From contig NC_004663.1 of assembly GCF_000011065.1 (NCBI RefSeq), positions 2,604,001-2,668,000 of the forward strand: DNA of 64,000 nt, written 5' to 3'. The position numbers and the translations under genes were made by a program. Positions 16,284 to 24,781 of this stretch are shown piece by piece. Source of the stretch: Bacteroides thetaiotaomicron VPI-5482. GTDB lineage: Bacteria; Bacteroidota; Bacteroidia; Bacteroidales; Bacteroidaceae. Under the pieces are notes generated by a model. That model was not told where the DNA came from. It ran no database searches and saw nothing but the letters and a program-made list of their open reading frames with translations. Positions within the stretch are counted from its first letter, which is position 1, and each line of letters opens with the position of its first letter.

Positions 16284-18185
16284 TTACTTCAATAGTTTGG
16301 CGTTAAACTCTTTCAAGGTATCCAATACGTTGACACGCACGTGGATGAAGTTCTCGATACCTGCTGCCTTCAGTTCATCCATACAGGCGGGAGCACCTGC
16401 TACGATAAACATAGCACGGCCGTCCAATGCTTTGAAAGCCGGCACCGCATATTCCGCATATTCGTCATCGCTTGAACAGAGAACTACAATGTCAGCTTTA
16501 GCAGCCATAGCAGCTTCTACTCCGGCTTCCACCGTTTCGAATCCGAGATTGTCAATAACTTCATATCCGGCACAAGCGAGGAAGTTGCAAGAGTATTGCG
16601 CACGTGCCTGACGCATAGCCAGATTACCGATAGTCAGCATGAACGCTTTCGGACGTTTGCCGGAAGCCTCCGTTTCAAGGCGTAATGCCTCAAATTCGCT
16701 GGCTGCACGGTCGAATACCAAAGTATCCACATCTTTCTCGCAAGTATGAGCATCACCTCCGCAGCAGCATTTTGCTTCTATCGGCTGTTTCTCACCTGCT
16801 TTTTCATTGAAGTTCGGGAACTGGTTGGTACCCAGCAGCACTTCACGACGTTGAGCAACTGCTTTATGACGGGCCTTGTTGCTTTCGTTCACTGCTGCCT
16901 GAACTGTACCGGCTTTCAATGCAGCATAGAAACCGCCTGCCTCTTCTACGGCAAGGAAGAGTTCCCACGCCTGTTTAGCGATAGACACTGTCAGATTCTC
17001 GATATAATAAGAACCGGCAGCCGGGTCAATCACCTTATCAAAATGAGATTCTTCTTTCAGTAACAACTGCTGGTTACGTGCAAGGCGTTCAGAGAATTCA
17101 TCCGGAGTCGAATAAGTCTTATCGAACGGAACGACTGTCATTGAATCCACACCGGCCAATGCAGCACTCATCGCTTCAGTCTGTGTACGAAGCAAGTTCA
17201 CATGAGCATCAAACAAAGTAAGATTGAAAGTGGAAGTTTCGGCATGAACCGCCATCTTCGCAGCACAACGACATTCTCCATTAGCCCCCTTATTGTCGCA
17301 ATCACGCAGGCATTCAGGATGGTAGGAAGCTACGATGTTTGCCCACAGCATACGTGCTGCACGGAATTTAGCGATTTCAAGGAAGTAGTTGGAACTGATA
17401 CCGAAGTTGAACTTAATTTTCTTGGCAACTGTAGCAGCAGGGATACCTGCGTCTGTCAGCTGGTTCATGTATTCATTACCCCATGCCAATGCATAGCCCA
17501 ATTCCTGAGAAATGTAAGCTCCGGCATTGTTCAGCGAGATTGCATTTACATTCAGTACACGATAGAAAGGAAGCGGTTGGATAGCTTCGATCAGGGCTTT
17601 GGCAGTTTGAACCATATCGCCTTTTTCTTTACCGCGAGTCAGCATCTTGTTAAAGAAGTCATAATTGACAGAACCTCTCAGTTTCTTCACGTCATAATCC
17701 TTCTTCTGGAAATAAGCCACCAGCAGACCAGCCAATTCAACCACATGTCCCTGACAAGTAGAGAAGTTCAGTTCTACACACTCAGCCTGAATACCATTCA
17801 ACAGTGTTTCAATGTATTCCGCATTGAGTTCTTTCGCTTTTACGTGGAAAGAAAGTGAATCCACACCTTTGTTCAGAATATCCAGTGCTTTGGCATTGGC
17901 TTCCTTCGGACATTCAACTTTGATTTCCTGGCGAACCAGCCACTCATTATTGCTCTTCTTGGTGCCTCTCAGATAGGGAAATTCTCCGGGAAGTGCATCT
18001 GTTGTTTTCAAACCCTCCAGATCTTCCATCCGGTAGAAAGGTTTCACTTTGAACCCTTCGTTTGTCTTCCAAACGAGCTTCTTCTCAAAATCAGCACCTT
18101 TCAAGTCGGCTGTAACCTTCTCCATCCATTGTTCGGTGGAGACAGGAGAAAAGTCTGAGAAGAGTTTTTCTTTTTTGTCTGCCAT
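16284..18185 (-). CDS. mutA: Methylmalonyl-CoA mutase, small subunit
   Basis: Non-catalytic partner of MutB, 633 residues. The barrel part is recognisable (LEGLKTTDALPGEFPYLRG, FNFGISSNYFLEIAKFRAAR, TEAMSAALAGVDSMTVVPFD). The C-terminal domain resembles the B12 fold (AFMLTIGNLAMRQARAQYS) but lacks the DxHxxG ligand motif, as is usual for the small subunit. Two Cys-rich segments stand out: CLRDCDNKGANGECRC after the barrel FRAAR motif, and KCCCGGDAHTCEKD in the linker. They could bind metal but their role is unknown. The gene leads the mutA-mutB operon. Confidence 0.95.
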   Translation of the reverse strand: MADKKEKLFSDFSPVSTEQWMEKVTADLKGADFEKKLVWKTNEGFKVKPFYRMEDLEGLKTTDALPGEFPYLRGTKKSNNEWLVRQEIKVECPKEANAKALDILNKGVDSLSFHVKAKELNAEYIETLLNGIQAECVELNFSTCQGHVVELAGLLVAYFQKKDYDVKKLRGSVNYDFFNKMLTRGKEKGDMVQTAKALIEAIQPLPFYRVLNVNAISLNNAGAYISQELGYALAWGNEYMNQLTDAGIPAATVAKKIKFNFGISSNYFLEIAKFRAARMLWANIVASYHPECLRDCDNKGANGECRCAAKMAVHAETSTFNLTLFDAHVNLLRTQTEAMSAALAGVDSMTVVPFDKTYSTPDEFSERLARNQQLLLKEESHFDKVIDPAAGSYYIENLTVSIAKQAWELFLAVEEAGGFYAALKAGTVQAAVNESNKARHKAVAQRREVLLGTNQFPNFNEKAGEKQPIEAKCCCGGDAHTCEKDVDTLVFDRAASEFEALRLETEASGKRPKAFMLTIGNLAMRQARAQYSCNFLACAGYEVIDNLGFETVEAGVEAAMAAKADIVVLCSSDDEYAEYAVPAFKALDGRAMFIVAGAPACMDELKAAGIENFIHVRVNVLDTLKEFNAKLLK

Positions 18186-18254
18186 AGTTTATTTAAAATT
18201 AAAACAAGAATTAATATTGTCTTTATTTTTATTTGTCTCTTTCTAAATGTCAGT

Positions 18255-18290
18255 CGTTCGACTTGCAAATATAATTAATAAGTTCGAACG
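18255..18290 (-). promoter_or_regulatory. mutA promoter element inside an inverted repeat
   Basis: Minus-strand TATATTTG (plus 18266-18273) fits the -7 box, 80 bp upstream of mutA. It is flanked by an inverted repeat, CGTTCGA (18255-18261) and TCGAACG (18284-18290), with a further TT/AA match inside. A repressor bound there would block the promoter. No -33 TTTG is seen. Confidence 0.5.
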
Positions 18291-18333
18291 ATTCCTCTTT
18301 TTAGAAAAAATTCGCACTACAGGTTACAGAGAG

Positions 18334-18416
18334 AAAATGAAGAATGATAAACTATAGAATGAAGAATCTCCATGCAACTTAAAGCTAAACGAAGCAAATT
18401 CCTCATTCTTCATTTT
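18334..18416. repeat. 14-bp inverted repeat between mutA and the transporter gene
   Basis: AAAATGAAGAATGA (18334-18347) and its exact complement (18403-18416) flank a 55-bp spacer that contains a third GAATGAAGAAT copy. It lies in the 318-bp divergent region, ahead of the plus-strand promoter. Function unknown. Confidence 0.6.
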
Positions 18417-18430
18417 TAGTTCTCCTTTTA

Positions 18431-18462
18431 TTTGATTAGCTCCGATGTAATGAGTAATTTTG
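18431..18462 (+). promoter_or_regulatory. Promoter of the AspT/YidE-type transporter gene
   Basis: TTTG (18431-18434) and TAATTTTG (18455-18462) are separated by 20 bp, a full consensus promoter 42 bp before the start codon. Confidence 0.78.
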
Positions 18463-18503
18463 CACCCGTTTTTAAAAGAACATTATAAAAACTACTAATA
18501 TTT

Positions 18504-20168
18504 ATGGATTGGTTACAAAGTTTATTGTGGGACCCTAGCTCCGTAGCGCACATTGTATTCCTCTACGCTTTTGTAGTGGCAGCCGGTGTGTATCTCGGTA
18601 AAATAAAGATATTCGGAGTATCTTTGGGAGTCACTTTTGTTTTGTTTGCCGGCATCCTAATGGGACATTTCGGCTTCACAGCCGATACACACATCCTACA
18701 TTTCATCCGAGAATTCGGATTGATCTTGTTCGTATTCTGTATCGGTCTTCAGGTGGGGCCATCATTCTTCTCTTCTTTCAAAAAGGGGGGAATGACATTG
18801 AACCTGTTGGCTGTAGGCATCGTAGTGTTAAATATTGCTGTTGCATTGGGGCTTTATTACCTCTGGAACGGTCGTGTGGAACTGCCGATGATGGTAGGTA
18901 TCCTCTACGGAGCTGTGACGAACACTCCGGGACTTGGTGCCGCCAATGAGGCCCTGAACCAGTTGAGCTACAACGGACCGCAGATTGCACTGGGTTATGC
19001 CTGTGCGTATCCGCTGGGTGTGGTAGGTATCATCGGTTCTATCATAGCTATCCGTTACATCTTCCGCGTCAATATGACCAAAGAGGAAGAGAGCCTGAAA
19101 ACTCAGAGCGGAGACGCGCACCACAAGCCGCACATGATGAGCCTTGAGGTACGCAATGAGTCTATCAGCGGAAAAACACTGATTGAAATCAAAGAATTTC
19201 TGGGACGCAACTTTGTTTGCTCCCGTATCCGTCACGAAGGACACGTAAGTATTCCGAACCACGAAACGATATTCAATATGGGCGACCAGTTGTTTATTGT
19301 CTGTTCGGAAGAAGATGCTCCCGCCATCACCGTATTTATCGGAAAAGAAGTCGAACTGGACTGGGAGAAGCAGGATCTTCCGATGGTTTCCCGCCGTATT
19401 CTGGTTACTAAACCGGAAATTAACGGAAAAACGCTCGGTTCCATGCACTTCCGTAGTATGTATGGTGTCAACGTGACCCGTGTCAACCGTTCCGGTATGG
19501 ACCTGTTCGCTGATCCGAACCTGATATTGCAGGTAGGTGACCGCGTAATGGTAGTAGGTCAGCAAGATGCGGTAGAGCGTGTAGCTGGTGTTTTGGGTAA
19601 CCAACTGAAACGTCTGGACACACCGAATATCGTTACTATCTTCGTAGGTATCTTCTTAGGTATTCTTTTAGGAAGTCTTCCGATTGCATTCCCCGGTATG
19701 CCGACTCCTTTGAAATTAGGTTTGGCCGGTGGTCCGTTGGTGGTAGCTATCCTGATCGGACGTTTCGGACACAAACTTCATTTGGTGACTTACACCACAA
19801 TGAGTGCCAACCTGATGCTGCGCGAAATCGGTATTGTGCTATTCCTTGCCAGTGTAGGTATAGATGCGGGTGCCAACTTTGTGCAAACAGTTGTAGAAGG
19901 CGACGGCTTACTGTATGTAGGCTGTGGTTTCCTGATCACTGTCATCCCGTTGCTTATCATCGGTGCAATTGCAAGACTATATTATAAGGTAAACTACTTC
20001 ACTCTGATGGGATTGATAGCCGGTAGTAATACGGACCCTCCCGCATTGGCTTATGCCAATCAGGTGACATCCAGTGATGCACCGGCAGTAGGATATTCTA
20101 CTGTTTATCCATTATCTATGTTCCTTCGTATCCTGACGGGACAGATGATATTACTGGCGATGATGTAA
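18504..20168 (+). CDS. Putative transporter of the aspartate:alanine exchanger (AspT/YidE) family
   Basis: A 554-residue inner-membrane protein with about five hydrophobic segments at each end and a central cytoplasmic part (about residues 195-375). This is the layout of the AAE family (YidE, YbjL, AspT). The central part looks like two TrkA-C regulatory domains: the sentences MSLEVRNESISGKTLIEIKEF and LVTKPEINGKTLGSMHF each open one, with GDQLFIVC and GDRVMVVGQ closing them. The membrane halves carry the paired motifs GILYGAVTNTPGLGAANEAL and GLIAGSNTDPPALAYANQV, typical of the family. The transported solute is unknown; amino acid or dicarboxylate exchange is inferred from AspT. Confidence 0.87.
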   Translation: MDWLQSLLWDPSSVAHIVFLYAFVVAAGVYLGKIKIFGVSLGVTFVLFAGILMGHFGFTADTHILHFIREFGLILFVFCIGLQVGPSFFSSFKKGGMTLNLLAVGIVVLNIAVALGLYYLWNGRVELPMMVGILYGAVTNTPGLGAANEALNQLSYNGPQIALGYACAYPLGVVGIIGSIIAIRYIFRVNMTKEEESLKTQSGDAHHKPHMMSLEVRNESISGKTLIEIKEFLGRNFVCSRIRHEGHVSIPNHETIFNMGDQLFIVCSEEDAPAITVFIGKEVELDWEKQDLPMVSRRILVTKPEINGKTLGSMHFRSMYGVNVTRVNRSGMDLFADPNLILQVGDRVMVVGQQDAVERVAGVLGNQLKRLDTPNIVTIFVGIFLGILLGSLPIAFPGMPTPLKLGLAGGPLVVAILIGRFGHKLHLVTYTTMSANLMLREIGIVLFLASVGIDAGANFVQTVVEGDGLLYVGCGFLITVIPLLIIGAIARLYYKVNYFTLMGLIAGSNTDPPALAYANQVTSSDAPAVGYSTVYPLSMFLRILTGQMILLAMM

Positions 20169-20189
20169 AGCGAACTAATTTAATTAATA

Positions 20190-20232
20190 AATAAAGCCGA
20201 CCAAATTCAGAAAGAATTTAGCCGGCTTTATT
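20190..20232. terminator. Bidirectional intrinsic terminator
   Basis: A 10-bp inverted repeat AATAAAGCCG/CGGCTTTATT (20190-20199 and 20223-20232), with inner AAATTC/GAATTT arms, lies between the convergent transporter and kinase-like genes. It is flanked by A and T residues, so it can act in both directions. Confidence 0.75.
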
Positions 20233-20260
20233 ATTATCGGGATTTTGTTTTCTTTTTCAA

Positions 20261-20896
20261 TTACATTCCAATCTGTAGTTTTTTAGCCACAAACTCTTCC
20301 ACAAACCGCACCGTCTCCTCAATCCCCAAAGAAGAGGAATCAACACACAAATGATAAGTAGCCGCTGCTCCCCATGTTTTATAACTGTAGTAATTATAAT
20401 ACTCCGAACGTCTCTTATCCGCTTTTTCTATCATCTCTTCCGCCGCCTCCTCATCAATACGATGCATCTGACACAACCGTGCGATACGATCTTCTTTAGT
20501 AGCCGAGATAAAGACATTTGCACAACGGGGATGTTCCCGTAAAATATAGTCGGCACAACGTCCGACGAACACACAGGATTTCTCTGCCGCCAGACGACGG
20601 ATAACATCACTCTGCACCTTAAATAAAGCATCATTGCTCAGACAGTTGGTACATGGCATTGCCCCTTCACTGATGAAAGGAAAACGCATACCGAACAGTC
20701 CGCCGATAATGCCTTGCGAGGCTTTTTCATCAGCTTTTTCGAAGAACTCCTTACATAAGCCGCTCTCTTCGGAAGCCAGATTGATCAGTTCCTTATCATA
20801 AAAGTCGATTCCCAAACGGGCAGCCAACTTCTCTCCTATTTCTTTTCCGCCGCTACCTAACTGGCGACCGATATTGATAACATAATTACCGCTCAT
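20261..20896 (-). CDS. Cytidylate kinase-like protein
   Basis: A 211-residue P-loop kinase-like protein of the cytidylate kinase-like family (AAK_26 group). The N terminus MSGNYVINIGRQLGSGGKEIG holds a phosphate-binding loop, followed by KLAARLGIDFYDKELI. Later CVFVGRCADYILREHP and ISATKEDRIARLCQMHRI resemble NMP-kinase helices. It is not the housekeeping Cmk type, and its substrate is unknown. A longer reading from 20926 would begin inside the -7 box (20924-20931), so I place the start at 20896, about 20 bases after the predicted transcription start. Confidence 0.85.
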   Translation of the reverse strand: MSGNYVINIGRQLGSGGKEIGEKLAARLGIDFYDKELINLASEESGLCKEFFEKADEKASQGIIGGLFGMRFPFISEGAMPCTNCLSNDALFKVQSDVIRRLAAEKSCVFVGRCADYILREHPRCANVFISATKEDRIARLCQMHRIDEEAAEEMIEKADKRRSEYYNYYSYKTWGAAATYHLCVDSSSLGIEETVRFVEEFVAKKLQIGM

Positions 20897-20923
20897 AGTA
20901 CATTTTGTTTTATGGTTTGATAG

Positions 20924-20931
20924 CAAACATA
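20924..20931 (-). promoter_or_regulatory. -7 promoter element of the cytidylate kinase-like gene
   Basis: Minus-strand TATGTTTG (plus 20924-20931). Its position overlaps the first possible ATG of the gene, which decides in favour of the internal start at 20896. Confidence 0.6.
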
Positions 20932-21062
20932 CGACTTTTTTCTAAAAGATGCACCATTATACAAAAGTTATATTTAAAAGAAACAATCGGAAAGCATCCT
21001 TTTTTCATATATACTCTGCCAATAATACATCTACATGGCACAGGAGTCCGGCTATCACCCAC

Positions 21063-23177
21063 CTATTTTTTCTTCTTGCCCCACTTGGGAGTTATACCGA
21101 TAAAGAACTCGAAGTTAATTCCCGGCATCGGACGGGATAATACCGAAAGATACTCTTCGTCAAAGAGATTATTGACTGTCCCTTTTAAGGATAAATCTGC
21201 CCAACGGAGTGAGAATCCTTTTTCAAGGGTCACGTTGCTCATGAGATAGGGTGGAAGATGTCCCGTATAGGATACAGCATTACTCGTCATTGTATAACGT
21301 TCGCTATAGTAACACCATTTATAAAGAAGCCCCCAACTGCGATATGTCAGCCTGCCTGATAACGTAGCTGAATATTCGGGTATGTATGGTAACTGCTTCC
21401 CTACTGACTGGTCAGCCTTGCTCGTAGGTTCACCTTCATTAATAGAAGGAGTCCACGCAAATGTTCCATTTAATCCAAGCTTCCATGCTTTATCAATTGC
21501 AACTGCATAATCAGCCTGTACTTCCACGCCATAGGCGTGTACTTTTTTAAGATTAACGGGGGAATAAAATCCCTTCGACGTAGGTAGCCAAATAATCCAG
21601 TCGTTTATATGTTGATCGAACCAGGAAGCCGAACCGGATAATGTATAAACATTATCCTTATCCACAGAAAAGGACAGCCCCGTTTCGTAAGTAAATCCAC
21701 TTTCATTATTCAATGCCGGATTGCCACCCGGCAAAAAATAAAGGTCATTCAATGTCGGAAAACGATAATTACGGGTAATAGAAGCCTTTGCCATTATATT
21801 GCCTCTTTTAGAAAGAACATAATCTACAAAAAAGGCAGGAATAACCGGTGCCCATTTAGTCCCGAACATCTCTCCCCGCAGGACCAATGACATACCCAAC
21901 CGATTGACCGGCTGCCATTTCAATGAGACATTACCCGACAACTCAATACGTCCTTTATCAAAATAAACAATAGAATCATTCTTCCTTCCCTGACCATACT
22001 TATCGTTCTTATTATCATCTTTATTCAGATCTTTATCCAAACTATTCACCAAATGCTGATGAGCCGACACACCCGCCGTCAAAAGGAGTTTATCTGAGAA
22101 AAAATACTCTCCATCCAACTGCCCGTAGAAAGTATTGACTTTACTACGTGAACGGGTCATTGTAGCCATTATACCATTTCCCAAATCCCGCTTATAGTCG
22201 TACGCCAACCATGTATGCACATAACCTCCCCTTGCCGATACTTTCCAGTTTTCACGCGTATGATCCCATGATAAAACACTTCGCAGTGTATGTTCCCGTT
22301 GTCGGTTCTCGAAATCCATAAGATCACCCTGATCGGTCGTCAGTAATGCCAGTTCACGGTTAGAATCAGTATACCACGCATTCAGTCCGAAGCGATCACC
22401 TTTACCCGTATTGTAATATACCTCCTGTAAAATGTGCAGATCTTTGTATGCACCACTACGATTACGTTCTATGGGATAATACTGTTCGATTATATTATAT
22501 TTATCATCATAAATATTCTCTTTCTTATCATGATTACGATATTTATAATCATTGGGCGACGACTGATAGACCGCCCGCGTCGAGATCTGCCAATGTTTAT
22601 CTCCATACTTCAATTGCAGAAACTCATCGAAGGTACTAAATGAACCGATACCTTGAACATATTGCATTCCGAAGCCTTCTTGATGAGCAGGCACTGTAGA
22701 TAATTTCACCAATCCTCCCAAACCACCACCAGCCATATTCACCGATGAAGTGCCATGCAGCAAAGAAGCGTCATCTATAAAATAAGATGGAATCATCGAA
22801 AAGTCAGTCATCCCCAACATTGGATTGTTGATACGCATACCGTTCCATGTTACCTGTGTATGCGAAGCAGACGTTCCCCGAAATGATACAGTAGAAAGCG
22901 TGGCACGTCCGTAGCTTTTTACAAAAATAGAAGAATTGAAAGTGAGTATATCCGCCATTGACAAGGCTATATTCTCCTTAAGCACAAGTGAATCAAATCT
23001 GGTCTGCTGTACGCCTATATCTTTCATCGGGCGCTTTCCTAAAATTTCCACTTCACGAATGACAATTCCCTTTTCCGCCCAATTCTTATTGTCGCTGCTG
23101 TGTTGTTGTCCACTCATTATAGATGGAAGTAATAAAAGAACTCCTACAAACTGCACTAATAATATATTTCTCCTCAT
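21063..23177 (-). CDS. btuB: TonB-dependent cobalamin receptor
   Basis: A 704-residue outer-membrane receptor. A signal peptide (ending near IMSGQQ) is followed by a plug domain (LSMADILTFNSSIFVKSYG, STVSFRGTSASHTQVTWNG, INNPMLGMTDFSMIP), then a 22-strand barrel rich in aromatic strands. The C-terminal part shows LSLKGTVNNLFDEEYLSVLS and FEFFIGI, typical of TonB receptors. It lies 15 bp downstream of btuG and under the same cobalamin riboswitch, so corrinoid uptake is the likely function. From memory the pair corresponds to BT2095/BT2094 of B. thetaiotaomicron. It lacks the N-terminal carboxypeptidase-like domain of SusC proteins. Confidence 0.92.
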   Translation of the reverse strand: MRRNILLVQFVGVLLLLPSIMSGQQHSSDNKNWAEKGIVIREVEILGKRPMKDIGVQQTRFDSLVLKENIALSMADILTFNSSIFVKSYGRATLSTVSFRGTSASHTQVTWNGMRINNPMLGMTDFSMIPSYFIDDASLLHGTSSVNMAGGGLGGLVKLSTVPAHQEGFGMQYVQGIGSFSTFDEFLQLKYGDKHWQISTRAVYQSSPNDYKYRNHDKKENIYDDKYNIIEQYYPIERNRSGAYKDLHILQEVYYNTGKGDRFGLNAWYTDSNRELALLTTDQGDLMDFENRQREHTLRSVLSWDHTRENWKVSARGGYVHTWLAYDYKRDLGNGIMATMTRSRSKVNTFYGQLDGEYFFSDKLLLTAGVSAHQHLVNSLDKDLNKDDNKNDKYGQGRKNDSIVYFDKGRIELSGNVSLKWQPVNRLGMSLVLRGEMFGTKWAPVIPAFFVDYVLSKRGNIMAKASITRNYRFPTLNDLYFLPGGNPALNNESGFTYETGLSFSVDKDNVYTLSGSASWFDQHINDWIIWLPTSKGFYSPVNLKKVHAYGVEVQADYAVAIDKAWKLGLNGTFAWTPSINEGEPTSKADQSVGKQLPYIPEYSATLSGRLTYRSWGLLYKWCYYSERYTMTSNAVSYTGHLPPYLMSNVTLEKGFSLRWADLSLKGTVNNLFDEEYLSVLSRPMPGINFEFFIGITPKWGKKKK

Positions 23178-23192
23178 ATTCTTCTCTACCGA

Positions 23193-24260
23193 TTACTTCC
23201 AACAAAATGCTCCGGGAATAATTCCAACATAAAACTCATCCACAAGTTCCCCATCCTCCGTATAGCGATAAATCATCCCCTGTTGCTGATAGTCAATGGC
23301 GTCAGCCACATAGACATCTCCGTTTTTCGGACTAACTGTCAACCCATAATACTTCGTATCACGATACTTGAGGAAAGGACGTACGGGAACACGTTCTTCA
23401 TCGACAGACATACGCCAGATATCTTTGTTAATCCAGTAAAGCTCATCACCCGCACCATTAAGCTGTACTTCCGAAGGAGCATCTCCCAACTGAAACTTAA
23501 ATTGTTTCTCTATTTTAAATGTCTCGGCATCAATGCGATAAAGCGACGGCTCCTCATATCCGTATGGACTTCCTTTATACCCTCCATCAGTAATCGTCCA
23601 CATCTTGAAGTTCTTATCCATCACTAGAGAAGTAGGTTGTATACCTACAGTAAGCTGATCTACCACCTTGTCCGTTGTAGTATCTATCTTTAATATACGA
23701 TTCTGATAAGACCAGCAATTCACATACACATACTTGCCATACTGCACCATTTGCTCTGTCGAGCCTGTTTCCATCGTCATATCCGGACATTCGATATATC
23801 CGGTTATCTGATAAGTTTTGGGATTGACAATAAAAATACGATAATCCCATATTTGTGTAATATAAGCTTTCTCATCCGAAATAAAATGAATATAGCGTGG
23901 AGAAGTAAGTCCCGTAATGCGTCCCACCTCTTTGAATGTATTGGTGCTAATAGCGAAGATTACATGAGAATTATTCACTACCACCCATCCAATAGTATCC
24001 CGGACAATCATTGATTGCGCTACATCACCCAACTTCATCGCATTAGCCCGGTAAAAGATCTCATTCTCCACCTTTTTCGTTTCCGGATCATAATAAGATA
24101 AGGTAGCATTACCGTATTGAAAATTCCCCTCATTCATAATGAAAAGTCCATCTCCTGTAGCCCTGAAAGGCTCCATCTTGCCATAATCCCATTTCATACA
24201 ACCGACAAAAGCCGTCAGACAGAAGACAATAAATAAAACAGAAAGTAAAATTCGTTTCAT
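23193..24260 (-). CDS. btuG: BtuG-type surface cobalamin-binding lipoprotein
   Basis: A 355-residue lipoprotein (signal ending in FVGCMKWDYG) with a seven-bladed beta-propeller of YncE type. Repeated blade phrases can be seen: DGLFIMNEGNFQYGNATLSYY, GWVVVNNSHVIFAIS, KAYITQIWDYRIFIVNPKT, YVYVNCWSYQNRILKID and GDVYVADAIDYQQQGMIYRY. BtuG proteins bind cobalamin with very high affinity at the cell surface and hand it to BtuB. Co-transcription with btuB and the upstream cobalamin riboswitch support the assignment. The 5' untranslated region between riboswitch and start is about 185 bases and contains competing hairpins. Confidence 0.92.
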   Translation of the reverse strand: MKRILLSVLFIVFCLTAFVGCMKWDYGKMEPFRATGDGLFIMNEGNFQYGNATLSYYDPETKKVENEIFYRANAMKLGDVAQSMIVRDTIGWVVVNNSHVIFAISTNTFKEVGRITGLTSPRYIHFISDEKAYITQIWDYRIFIVNPKTYQITGYIECPDMTMETGSTEQMVQYGKYVYVNCWSYQNRILKIDTTTDKVVDQLTVGIQPTSLVMDKNFKMWTITDGGYKGSPYGYEEPSLYRIDAETFKIEKQFKFQLGDAPSEVQLNGAGDELYWINKDIWRMSVDEERVPVRPFLKYRDTKYYGLTVSPKNGDVYVADAIDYQQQGMIYRYTEDGELVDEFYVGIIPGAFCWK

Positions 24261-24291
24261 AATTAAAAGCGAGAAAAGGTTATTAACTAAC

Positions 24292-24341
24292 TTGTCGCAT
24301 CACTCTTCAGACATCTGCCGGCAAATCAGGATTTGCGACAA
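24292..24341 (-). promoter_or_regulatory. Competing hairpins in the btuG 5' untranslated region
   Basis: Two overlapping inverted repeats lie 30-80 bases before the btuG start. TTGTCGCA (24292-24299) pairs with TGCGACAA (24334-24341), and GCAAATC (24321-24327) pairs with GATTTGC (24330-24336). They share 24334-24336, so only one can form fully. They may act in translation control downstream of the riboswitch. Confidence 0.4.
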
Positions 24342-24446
24342 ATATCAAACATAGCATTTGTACCGACCGGTTGAATGAGGAATCAATTGAATATAGGAAT
24401 GAACTATACCAGTTGATTTCTACCCGAAAACCCGCGGGTATAAATC

Positions 24447-24640
24447 TGCAGCGTCAAGGCAGGTCTTCTGACTCGTCCCCATTTATCACGCCTTCCCAGT
24501 GATGTCACCAGTGGCAAAGAATGTGATAAACTCATCTCCCGAAAGAGAGGACTTACAGCAGCAGGTACTGTCCCGGATTTACACCGGATTCCCTTTTCAT
24601 CGTTTTGGAAGGTTAGACAACTCCAAATACGAACCTTGCA
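24447..24640 (-). promoter_or_regulatory. Cobalamin (B12) riboswitch controlling btuG-btuB
   Basis: The minus strand carries the conserved core of the cobalamin riboswitch: GGGAATCCGGTGTAAATCC, then GGGACAGTACCTGCTGCTGT, and the B12 box GTCAGAAGACCTGCCTTGAC (around plus 24454-24473). After the aptamer a short GC-rich hairpin, ACCCG/CGGGT (plus 24421-24440), is found and could be part of the expression platform. The aptamer begins a few bases after the promoter. High cobalamin is expected to switch off btuG and btuB. Confidence 0.95.
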
Positions 24641-24644
24641 GGTG

Positions 24645-24652
24645 CAAAGATA
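24645..24652 (-). promoter_or_regulatory. -7 promoter element of the riboswitch-btuG-btuB transcript
   Basis: Minus-strand TATCTTTG (plus 24645-24652) fits the consensus and lies directly before the aptamer. A -33 TTTG is not seen. The stretch 24653-24781 holds only AT-rich sequence and a short CCTGT/ACAGG hairpin. Confidence 0.65.
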
Positions 24653-24781
24653 CTATAATTATACTTCACGCCTCACTTCTCCCCTGTCTTTTTTTTAACA
24701 GGAACAAATCTGATGAACAGAATCTTTTAAAATGACGTCACTATGAACATGTATATATGATAAATATAGGATAGATAGTCT

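Noticed and set aside
18334..18416. Intrinsic terminator of mutA or of the transporter gene
   Set aside because: It lies upstream of both genes and has a 55-bp loop; it is listed only as a repeat.
20924..20926. Start of the cytidylate kinase-like gene at 20926
   Set aside because: This ATG lies inside the -7 promoter box, so it cannot be in the transcript.
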